Shown here piece by piece: positions 34,125 to 41,749 of a stretch of DNA of 64,000 nucleotides (the stretch's first letter is position 1; each line of letters begins with the position of its first letter). Location of the stretch: assembly GCF_007860015.1 (NCBI RefSeq), contig NZ_SJPS01000007.1:1-64000 (forward strand), given 5' to 3'. Made by a program: the position numbers and the translations under genes. Source of the DNA: Bythopirellula polymerisocia (GTDB lineage Bacteria; Planctomycetota; Planctomycetia; Pirellulales; Lacipirellulaceae). A model generated the notes under the pieces. That model was not told where the DNA came from and searched no databases. It worked only from the letters and a program-made list of their open reading frames with translations.

Positions 34125-36695
34125 TCATTCGTCCTTCACTGAGCCGGGTAATTCAGCATTCTCGATGCCGAGTAATCTTGAGACCTCTGTACGGATATGT
34201 TGTGTTTGCCCTGCTCTGGCTCCGTTTTTGTCGACCACTCCATCTGCCTCGTCGTACCATTTGCGGGCCTCTTTTGGCTGGCCAGTCATCGCATACAGTT
34301 TTGCCAAGGCGTTCTGATATTCCTTTGTTAGGTTGTGGTCTGAGCCGTAAATGGATTGAACTTCATCGTACTTATTGCGCATCTCCTCCATGATCGGGAC
34401 AGCTTCATCGTATCGCTCTTGATTTGACAGAAAGCCAACCACATTGAGATAGTACAAAAGGTACATGACTTCCAAAGGTTCGCTCGCCTTCGACGCGCCC
34501 CTCAGGATTTCATTTGCTTCAACCCGATTGCCTTGGAGTGTTAAACACGCAGCGAGCTTGCGTCTTACGACTTGATTCATCGGATGATCTTTGTCGTAGA
34601 TTCTCTCCCTCATTACGAGTGTTTGGCGGAGAAGAGGTTCCGCATCAGCCTCCTTGCCTTGAACAAGCAGGATCTGCCCAAGCACCCACTGTGCACCCAA
34701 TGTCTTGTGATGGTCGGGGCCAAGATGCTCGTGAAACATTTCGTGTGCTTGTCGGGCAAGCGATTCGCCATGATCGTCGCCAATTTCACATGCCGCCAGG
34801 CGTTGGATACAGGCTGCCTCGTCGAGGGGGCGGTTCCCCATTTCGCGGTAAAGCTCCAGACTTTCGGTCAAAAAAGGGACCGCCTCGTCCGAACCCATGC
34901 CCCAGTGTGTGGATGAACCGGCCCGATTGCAGAGACATAATGCAAGTGTTTCCTGGTCGCTGACCAGACGCGCCATGTCCAATCCTGCTTGAGCGTTTGC
35001 TTTACCCTCGGCCGCCTGTTCAATAAAACATTGGCTGTAGCCGAGACTTCCCAGCGCGACGGCGAGCTTAGTATTGGGTTCACCTGGAGCGTCCCGGAAG
35101 CAATTCACGGCCCGTTGGAACGTCTCTACCGCTTTCTTGTGGTAGCCGATGTCTTGGTAAGTACTTCCCAGCGTAAACCACATATCTCCCTGGATTTCCG
35201 GTTGATCTGCCAAATCGCGTTCGACTCGCTCGGCGGTGCCTTCTAGTACTTCGCGGAGTAGCGTCGCATCGCGACCGCGAGCCACGCTTGGCCCCGCTGC
35301 GGCGAGCATGTCCTTGAGGAATTGGGCCACTTGCTCGCTGCGGGCGGCTTCAGTTCCAGCTACCTTTTCAGCGGCGATTGCACGATCGCGCTCAACAGTG
35401 GCGCGTATGGCCTGCCAGGTTGCTACGCCCGCTCCCACAACTAACGCTGTAGCAACTACTGCCATCGTTGCAATCACCACTTTGTTCCGGCGAATGTATT
35501 TGCGGAACCGATACGCGGCCGACGGCGGACAGGCTTCCACCGGCTCGTCTTGCAAGTAGCGTTCGACATCTCGGGCTAGACTGCTGGCCGATTCGTAGCG
35601 TCGATTGCGGTCCTTTTCCATCGCCTTCATCACTAGCCAGTCCAGATCTCCCCGGACTGTCTGCTGCAATTGGCGCACGTCCGTACGATGGCGGTCCGCA
35701 ACGGTTGAGGCCAGGTCGGCGGACAGCGTACTAATCCGCGTGCTGGGTCGGGGCGGTTCTTCCTCGCGAATGATTTGTCGCAGCTCATCAAAGGAGGCCG
35801 ATTGCAGCCGGTCCTTCTCGAAAGGCGTCGTGCCGGTCAACAGCTCATAGAGCAATACACCCAAGGAATAGATGTCGCTGCGAGTATCAACACCCAGGGG
35901 ACTCAACTCGGCCTGTTCCGGGCTCATGTAGAGCGGAGTGCCAATGATTTGGGCAAAGCGAGTCTTGAGCGTGTGCTCGGTGAGTCGCTGGTTGATGGCT
36001 TTAGCGACACCAAAGTCGATGATCTTGGGCGCCGGCCGACCATCCTGCATCGCGATCAATACGTTCGACGGCTTGATGTCGCGGTGGATGACGCCCTTTT
36101 GATGGGCGTGTTGCACTGCCTGACAGACCAGCACAAACAGTTCCAACCTCTCGCGGGTGGTGAGCTTACACTGATCGCAGTACTCGTTGATGGGAATACC
36201 GTGCACGAGCTCCATCACAAAGTAAGGCCGACCCGACTCGGTGGTTCCAGCATCCAACACCTTGGCGATGTTCGGATGGTCCATCATCGCCAGCGCCTGT
36301 CGCTCGGCCTCGAAGCGGGCAATGACCTCTTTGGTATCCATGCCGGCTTTGACGATCTTCAGTGCGACTTCGCGACGGACCGGACGAGTTTGTTCGGCGA
36401 GGAACACCACGCCAAAGCCCCCCTCGCCGATCTGCTCCAGCAGTTTGTAGGGACCGATGTCGACACCCGGTCTCTCAGCGAGTGGACTATGCTCAATGGT
36501 GGCTTCAATCTCGATGGCTGGCTCGTCCAACAGACTTGCATCGCTGCGATGGGCCTCGAGCAAGACTTCTACGCGCCGTCTCAATGCAGCATCTTCCCCG
36601 CACGCCTCCTCGAGATAGCCGGGCCATTGGTCTGGCGTATATTTCTCGATAGCGTCTAGAAAAATCTGTTTGGCATGGCTTGGTGCGGAATTCAT
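34125..36695 (-). CDS. Ser/Thr protein kinase with TPR tail, cassette A
   Basis: An 856-residue protein. The kinase domain is at residues about 81-350: IGEGGFGVVFLAE, VALKIVKAGMD, HRDIKPSNVLI, IDFGVAKAI and YMSPEQAE. A transmembrane helix near 405-425 (VVIATMAVVATALVVGAGV) is followed by a short coiled coil and tandem TPRs (GDMWFTLGSTYQDIGYHKKAVETFQRA). It starts 96 bp after the ECF sigma stop and ends 152 bp before the HAF gene. Kinase-domain sequence is close to cassette C, while the sensor-like tail differs. Confidence 0.95.
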   Translation of the reverse strand: MNSAPSHAKQIFLDAIEKYTPDQWPGYLEEACGEDAALRRRVEVLLEAHRSDASLLDEPAIEIEATIEHSPLAERPGVDIGPYKLLEQIGEGGFGVVFLAEQTRPVRREVALKIVKAGMDTKEVIARFEAERQALAMMDHPNIAKVLDAGTTESGRPYFVMELVHGIPINEYCDQCKLTTRERLELFVLVCQAVQHAHQKGVIHRDIKPSNVLIAMQDGRPAPKIIDFGVAKAINQRLTEHTLKTRFAQIIGTPLYMSPEQAELSPLGVDTRSDIYSLGVLLYELLTGTTPFEKDRLQSASFDELRQIIREEEPPRPSTRISTLSADLASTVADRHRTDVRQLQQTVRGDLDWLVMKAMEKDRNRRYESASSLARDVERYLQDEPVEACPPSAAYRFRKYIRRNKVVIATMAVVATALVVGAGVATWQAIRATVERDRAIAAEKVAGTEAARSEQVAQFLKDMLAAAGPSVARGRDATLLREVLEGTAERVERDLADQPEIQGDMWFTLGSTYQDIGYHKKAVETFQRAVNCFRDAPGEPNTKLAVALGSLGYSQCFIEQAAEGKANAQAGLDMARLVSDQETLALCLCNRAGSSTHWGMGSDEAVPFLTESLELYREMGNRPLDEAACIQRLAACEIGDDHGESLARQAHEMFHEHLGPDHHKTLGAQWVLGQILLVQGKEADAEPLLRQTLVMRERIYDKDHPMNQVVRRKLAACLTLQGNRVEANEILRGASKASEPLEVMYLLYYLNVVGFLSNQERYDEAVPIMEEMRNKYDEVQSIYGSDHNLTKEYQNALAKLYAMTGQPKEARKWYDEADGVVDKNGARAGQTQHIRTEVSRLLGIENAELPGSVKDE

Positions 36696-36791
36696 CGCGC
36701 GATCTCTCAGGAAAAGCTCGTCTGAATAGCTATGCGACGAAACGGGGCGAAATGTCGCACGCCAGAAAAAAATTATAGAGAAATAGACGTA

Positions 36792-37364
36792 CTATTTGAT
36801 GTCTGTATCCGTTGAGAGCAGTTCGGCGCGAATCCACGCCCGTGCATAAGTCCAGTGACGGTGGGCAGTTGCGCGGTGGATGCCCAACGAGTCGGCTGCC
36901 TCAGCGATGTTCATCCCGGCAAAATAACGCAGCTTGACCACCTCGGCCGCTGTGGGGTCCTCCTCGGCAAGCTTGATGAGGCAGTCGTCGACAGCCATCA
37001 ATTGTTCCGGCGAAACCGAGGTGACCCAATGATCGTCGTCGAGCTCCACACGCTGCGCACCGCCCCCATGTTTCAGTCGTGCTTTTTGCCGAGCGTTTTC
37101 CACAAGGATCCGCCTCATGGCTTCAGCTGCCGCAGAAAAGAAATACCGACGACTATGCCAATGTTGCGCTTCGTCTGTAGCAACAAGCCGAATATAGGCG
37201 TCATGCACCAAGGCGGTCGCTTGCAGTGTCTGGCCGGGTTTCTCGTGAGCCAGTTTCGCAGCGGCCAGTTTGCGCAACTCTTCGTAGACCAGCGGCAAGA
37301 GCTGGTCGGCGGCAGAAGGATCGCCCGCCTCGATTTGTGACAAGATCTGGGTAACGTCGGCCAT
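36792..37364 (-). CDS. ECF sigma factor, cassette A
   Basis: A 190-residue protein started at MADVTQILSQIEAGD because the shared promoter block ends exactly there; the frame extends to 37409. Region 2 includes LLPLVYEELRKLAAAKL, TALVHDAYIRLV and AEAMRRILVENARQKAR; region 4 includes AAEVVKLRYFAGMNIAEAADSLGIHRATAHRHW. It is the ECF type that partners with Ser/Thr kinases. The first 54 codons and 18 upstream bases are almost identical to the gene at 44634-45200; the rest is clearly diverged. Confidence 0.95.
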   Translation of the reverse strand: MADVTQILSQIEAGDPSAADQLLPLVYEELRKLAAAKLAHEKPGQTLQATALVHDAYIRLVATDEAQHWHSRRYFFSAAAEAMRRILVENARQKARLKHGGGAQRVELDDDHWVTSVSPEQLMAVDDCLIKLAEEDPTAAEVVKLRYFAGMNIAEAADSLGIHRATAHRHWTYARAWIRAELLSTDTDIK

Positions 37365-37371
37365 AAGGCCG

Positions 37372-37377
37372 ATTATA
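37372..37377 (-). promoter_or_regulatory. TATAAT -10 element, apparently leaderless start
   Basis: A perfect TATAAT on the minus strand lies only 7 bases before the ATG at 37364, so transcription would start at or next to the A of the start codon. The same GCTGCTATAATCGGCCTT sequence precedes the sigma gene at 45200. No good -35 box is seen. Confidence 0.5.
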
Positions 37378-37436
37378 GCAGCTCGCGCTGAAACCGTGAC
37401 TGGGGACAAAGAACTGATCGCGTGGGTCTGCGGGTA

Positions 37437-37469
37437 GAAAAATCCACCCGCAGCATCCAGCGGCGGGTG
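37437..37469 (-). terminator. rho-independent terminator after HAF gene B
   Basis: On the minus strand CACCCGC and GCGGGTG form a stem followed by GATTTTTC. It lies 32 bases after the stop of the gene at 37501 and separates it from the cassette A sigma gene. Confidence 0.75.
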
Positions 37470-37500
37470 ATTAGGGTTTCGCAGTTGTTTGGCTTGTGGA

Positions 37501-38664
37501 TCAACTGAACCATTTTCTCTGGAGCAAAAGTCCCCAGCACATTAGCACTCCCAGTAATGCCGTACAGGGTTCGGGGATTTGTGCAATCCAACCCTCAAAT
37601 TTGCCATTGGGATTGATGCCATATCCGATGATCACCGTGCCGTCGTCGGAGATGGCCGTGGCATCGGTAAGATTCCAATCCGCCAGCTCAGAGCCGAGAC
37701 CATAGTCATTGGTAAGCACGTCCACGAGATTCCGCATACCGTGCGATTCGTCCCAAATGAACGGGTCGAAGTCTGGCCCCACGCCCAGCGGGGATGTGAT
37801 GAGTCCGACGATGCTGTTTCCTACGACGATTCCGCCGTCGGCCGTCGTATCACTCGCGACGCTCTGAAACATGCCGCCAGGCAGGTCGCCCAAGCCAACC
37901 ATGCCGCCCCCTTCGGTCCAGCGGAAGGCTTCTGCAAATCCGGACGAGTTGTTGCCGGCGCCGACAACCACGCGGCCGTCGGCCGAAATGCCCGTTGCGG
38001 AGCTATCCCCCGAGCCGCCCGGTAGGAACCCGAGCCTGGTCAAACCATCGACTGCTGTCCAGATGAAAGCCTCGTTGGTCGCTGGAGGCGTGCCGAGGAT
38101 CAAGTCCGTTCCAACCACGACACTGCCATCGGCCGAAACTGCTGAGGCCTCGGCGGTGTCGTCGATTTGTGTGAGCGTGCCGCCGCTCCAGTGAAACGCG
38201 ATGGCGTTTTGAAACTCGCCGGGTTGGAACCCGCCGACGATTGTGCTGCCATCCGCCGAGAGACCGTTTGCCAAGCGGGAGGCCGCTCCCACGGGAAACG
38301 GGTCGAAATCGACGGGTCCACCGCCGGCCGTCCACCGCATCGCCCGAATCGAGGAAAGTTCTCCGTGGAGGCCGACGACCGTGCTGCCGTCGTTGCTTAC
38401 CGCGGTCCCAAAACTGTCTTGGCTGCCGAGCGGCGCCCCCAGCCCGACCATGCCAGTCTCTTCGGTCCATAGAAAAGCTTCCGTGCCGTTTGTCGTGCTA
38501 CTGCTGCCTGTAACGAACTTGCCGTCAGCAGACAAATTCCGTGTAATGCTTTCAAAATCACCGCCTGGCAGGTCACCCAAACCCATAAAGCTTTGGGCGC
38601 TGGCCGGTACGCACAGACTCAAGCAAGTTACGAAGACTTTGGCCACGGATGTTGTCGTTCTCAT
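37501..38664 (-). CDS. HAF-repeat PEP-CTERM surface protein B
   Basis: A 387-residue protein from ATG 38664, with AAAGGTGA just upstream. The signal peptide ends VPASAQ, followed by SFMGLGDLPGGDFES. HAF repeats fill residues about 24-350 (GMVGLGAPLGSQDSFGTAVS, SSATGISADGRVVVG, TATDGTVIIG-like units). The C-terminus IPEPCTALLGVLMCWGLLL with basic tail is a PEP-CTERM signal with Cys after PEP. It is a paralogue of the gene at 32851 and carries the same leader, but lies after the pentapeptide gene rather than a kinase. Confidence 0.92.
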   Translation of the reverse strand: MRTTTSVAKVFVTCLSLCVPASAQSFMGLGDLPGGDFESITRNLSADGKFVTGSSSTTNGTEAFLWTEETGMVGLGAPLGSQDSFGTAVSNDGSTVVGLHGELSSIRAMRWTAGGGPVDFDPFPVGAASRLANGLSADGSTIVGGFQPGEFQNAIAFHWSGGTLTQIDDTAEASAVSADGSVVVGTDLILGTPPATNEAFIWTAVDGLTRLGFLPGGSGDSSATGISADGRVVVGAGNNSSGFAEAFRWTEGGGMVGLGDLPGGMFQSVASDTTADGGIVVGNSIVGLITSPLGVGPDFDPFIWDESHGMRNLVDVLTNDYGLGSELADWNLTDATAISDDGTVIIGYGINPNGKFEGWIAQIPEPCTALLGVLMCWGLLLQRKWFS

Positions 38665-38800
38665 TAGATTCACCTTTCAAGTGGTCCGCGATACAATAAA
38701 AAAGCCATCGCCCCCCGCGCGCGGACTGTGCGCGAGGGCATCCGGCACCGGCCGGTGAGACGTGGTTCGCACTACAGGCTCACCGGCCGGAATTTTTCTG
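38665..38800 (-). promoter_or_regulatory. conserved two-hairpin leader, copy B
   Basis: Between the stop of the pentapeptide gene (38803) and HAF gene B. Hairpin 1 pairs CACCGGCCGGTGAG (38746) with CTCACCGGCCGG (38779); hairpin 2 pairs GTCCGCG (38684) with CGCGGAC (38720). The bases between the hairpins (GCATCCGGCAC) match copies A and C. Confidence 0.65.
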
Positions 38801-38802
38801 GA

Positions 38803-41586
38803 TCAGCTGTCTCCTCTTCGTTGAATAAGTAGTTGGGTAAGTGCCAGCACGCACAGGATTGCCGTACTTGGCTCCGGTACGGCGGCGGATGTGGCCGAGA
38901 GTGGCGCGACTACGCCAAAATTCGTTTTCCAGTCAGTCAAGTCCCCAACGAAAGGCTCTCGTTGCCACTTCAAAAAGTCAGCACCGTCTACATCGCTGTC
39001 GAGGTCAAAATCGCCAGCGAGGCCGGGCGCCACTACCTCGAGCGCCACGCTTTTAGACCCGTAAATCAAATCAAAGCTCAAATCATTCGAGAGGGTCGGA
39101 AACTCAACACTGTCAAATGCGCCTACCACTCCCATGTCGCAAGAAATGATGGTGAACAACGCACCGACAGACGGAAGATAGTTGCTCTCCAACTCGACGA
39201 TCAGAGAGCCCCGCAGGACGGCAAAGGACGAGACGTCCAAAAATCCATATTCTCCCGCTGCTGGGCCTGCCAATGTTACAGCAAGGGTTCCATTGACCGC
39301 TTGCGTATAAGCCCCCTGCGGCAAAATCGCTGGTGATCCGCTCCCCACCCACATCGATCCAGTCGATTCGATTGAAATCCGCCCCGTGACATCGACCCAG
39401 TTGGTTCGCAATTCAGCTTCATCTGCATCGCCGTCACTATAGACCCGCAACACTCCGCCCTGGTCAACCTTGACCCTGCCTCCTCCGTCGATGGAAAGAG
39501 TATCGACAATGCGTACTTCCGCCGTATTGACGACCGGTAGCGAGGGCATGGACGCGGGCAGCAGTGCATGGTGGAGATTGGCACTGTAGAGAACAGATCC
39601 ACCCAGATTGGTCGTCGACAAGTCCGCCCCGGCCAAATTGGTACCGGTAAGCTTGGCCTGCGTCAGGTCAACGTCCTGCAAATTTGTGCCACTCAGATCG
39701 TTTCCACTCAAGTTTACTAAACGCACATCTCTCGCAGAACGGAGCTGGCTATCGTTAATCGATTGCGACCGCGCAGTGTTCCGTAAATCGGCACCTAATA
39801 GATTTGTGTCCGTCAGAATAGCGCTCGACAGGTTAGCATTTAGGAGTCGAGCACTCGTAAGATTGAGGCCGTTTAAGTCGAATCCGCTCAAGTCATTGTC
39901 GCCGAGATTCACACCTATGATACTCGCTGCCGACCGAAGCTGGCTCTCGCTGATCGCCTCTGACCGGTTCAAGTTTCGAAGGTCGGCGTTGGGAAGCCGA
40001 GCGTTGGCGAATTGAGTCGACGCTAGATTCGCGTTGGCAAGTTTGGTTGCAATTAGACTGGCGTGTTGCAGGTCGAGACCACTGAGGTCAGAGCCACTGA
40101 GGTCGTTACCTGACAGCGTGATCCCTTGGATGTTTGCTGCGGATCGTAGTTGGTCGGCGGTGATCGCCTGCGCTAAGTTCGAGTTCCTGAAATCCGTGTT
40201 GTTAAGATTGGCGCCGGTAAAATCTGTGTTGGTTACGTTCGTACTTATAAACTTGGCTAGCTCCAGATTTAATCCTCGCAAGTTATCCGAGCCGGCTTCA
40301 TTGGCGCTTAAATTCACTGCTCGAACATCCGCTGCGGACTGAAGCTGCTGATCGGTGATGGCGCCAGAAAAGTTGGGATTACGCAGGTCGGCATTGTAGA
40401 GACTTGCCCCGGAGAAGTTTGTATTCCTTATGTTGGCGTTGTGCATGCTGACATTCTTTAGATTTGCCCCGCTCAGGTTTGCATTCGTCAAGTAGCCCTC
40501 CGATAGATCTGCGTTTTGGAAGTTGATGCCACTGAGGTTGTAGCCACTGAGATCGTTGGCACTGAGATTAACGCCCGTGACATCAGACGCAGCTTGCAGT
40601 TGGTAGGCGACGATCGCTTCACCCCGATCCGCATTGCGCAGATCAGCACCCTTCAGGATGGTGTCGGTCATGTCAGCGGGGTAATAGCCAGAAAGTATCG
40701 CGTCGGACAGATTTGCCTGTGTGAAATCTGCTTGGGTAAGATTCGCATTGATGAAATCGGCGCCGCGGAAATTTGCGCTCACCGCCGTCGCTAAGAACAT
40801 GGAGGTACTGCCAAATATGGCGTCCTCCGCGTTTACATTGTCAAGCTTAGCCCTGCTCAGGCCGGCGGCGGTTAACCTCGCATTGGTCAGACGAGCAGAA
40901 CCAAGGTTCGCGTAGGTCAGGTCCGCCTGTGACATGTCCGCGCCGGTCAGATCCGTATTACTTAGGTTCGTAACCGACAGATTGGATTGAATCATTTCGG
41001 CGCCGCTCAGATTCTCACCTTGCAGATTCCACGCCTGCATGTTATTTCCGCTGAGATTTACTTCACGTATATCACTGGCAGTTATAAGTTCCACGTTATT
41101 AATACCCGAGTCGCGAAGATCCGCATTGTAGAAAATTACGCCAGAAAAATCGGCGTCGTTGTAGATGAGCACGTCTCGCATGTCTGTATTGGTCAAATCG
41201 GCATCGCGGAAAATGGTGCCATTGATTCGCGAGCCTTGCAGGTTCGCACCTAGTAGATCCGCGCCTCTGAAATTGGCCCTGGAAAGAGCTGCGTGCGCGA
41301 GATTCGCGTACCGCATGTTGGAGAACAAAAAGTACGTCTCGACCAGCCTTGCAGATTCGAGGTCTACAGCGTAAAGGTATTGAGAATTGTGCAGGTGATC
41401 TGAGTGGTCTTCCCCGCTATGATCGCCGTACGCTTCCAGGTCGTCCTCCGCGGCCGCCATCGATACGAAAGTGCCGGCTAAAGCCACGCAGAGAATGGGC
41501 GCTAGCCTCCGTATTAATGCACAGATCAGACGCAGGCGTGACAAAATTCCGATCATCGCATCAGTGGAACAGGTCGTAGTTTTCAT
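38803..41586 (-). CDS. giant pentapeptide-repeat PEP-CTERM protein
   Basis: A 927-residue protein from ATG 41586 with GGGGTGA upstream; the frame extends to 41670 through the leader. A long N-terminus contains a hydrophobic signal (PILCVALAGTFVSMAAA). Residues about 75-690 consist of pentapeptide A(D/N)LXX repeats forming a right-handed beta helix (ANFRGADLLGANLQGSRING), with a higher-order period of 65-70 residues opening QLRSAxxI and NLSGNDLSG. A beta-rich region and dockerin repeat GDFDLDSDVDGADFLKWQR follow, then AVPEPSTAILCVLALTQLL and RRGDS. It is the output gene of cassette C. Confidence 0.93.
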   Translation of the reverse strand: MKTTTCSTDAMIGILSRLRLICALIRRLAPILCVALAGTFVSMAAAEDDLEAYGDHSGEDHSDHLHNSQYLYAVDLESARLVETYFLFSNMRYANLAHAALSRANFRGADLLGANLQGSRINGTIFRDADLTNTDMRDVLIYNDADFSGVIFYNADLRDSGINNVELITASDIREVNLSGNNMQAWNLQGENLSGAEMIQSNLSVTNLSNTDLTGADMSQADLTYANLGSARLTNARLTAAGLSRAKLDNVNAEDAIFGSTSMFLATAVSANFRGADFINANLTQADFTQANLSDAILSGYYPADMTDTILKGADLRNADRGEAIVAYQLQAASDVTGVNLSANDLSGYNLSGINFQNADLSEGYLTNANLSGANLKNVSMHNANIRNTNFSGASLYNADLRNPNFSGAITDQQLQSAADVRAVNLSANEAGSDNLRGLNLELAKFISTNVTNTDFTGANLNNTDFRNSNLAQAITADQLRSAANIQGITLSGNDLSGSDLSGLDLQHASLIATKLANANLASTQFANARLPNADLRNLNRSEAISESQLRSAASIIGVNLGDNDLSGFDLNGLNLTSARLLNANLSSAILTDTNLLGADLRNTARSQSINDSQLRSARDVRLVNLSGNDLSGTNLQDVDLTQAKLTGTNLAGADLSTTNLGGSVLYSANLHHALLPASMPSLPVVNTAEVRIVDTLSIDGGGRVKVDQGGVLRVYSDGDADEAELRTNWVDVTGRISIESTGSMWVGSGSPAILPQGAYTQAVNGTLAVTLAGPAAGEYGFLDVSSFAVLRGSLIVELESNYLPSVGALFTIISCDMGVVGAFDSVEFPTLSNDLSFDLIYGSKSVALEVVAPGLAGDFDLDSDVDGADFLKWQREPFVGDLTDWKTNFGVVAPLSATSAAVPEPSTAILCVLALTQLLIQRRGDS

Positions 41587-41725
41587 CAGATTCACCCCGA
41601 GGTATGTCCGCGGTAGAATAAAAATGCCTTCGCCCCCCGCGCGCGGACCGTGCGAGGGTGCATCCGGCACCGGCCGGTGAGGTGTGGTTGGCGCTATAGG
41701 CTCACCGGCCGGAGTTTTTCTGGTT
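41587..41725 (-). promoter_or_regulatory. conserved two-hairpin leader, copy C
   Basis: Between the kinase stop at 41750 and the pentapeptide gene. Hairpin 1 pairs CACCGGCCGGTGAG (41668) with CTCACCGGCCGG (41701); hairpin 2 pairs GTCCGCG (41606) with CGCGGAC (41642). It is as similar to copies A and B as they are to each other, although the downstream coding sequence is unrelated. Confidence 0.65.
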
Positions 41726-41749
41726 CGTTACTTGGTAGTTAGCAGTAGT

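Noticed and set aside
33973-41725. The repeated leaders as integron attC recombination sites
   Set aside because: No RYYYAAC and GTTRRRY boxes at the ends and no integrase gene in the window.
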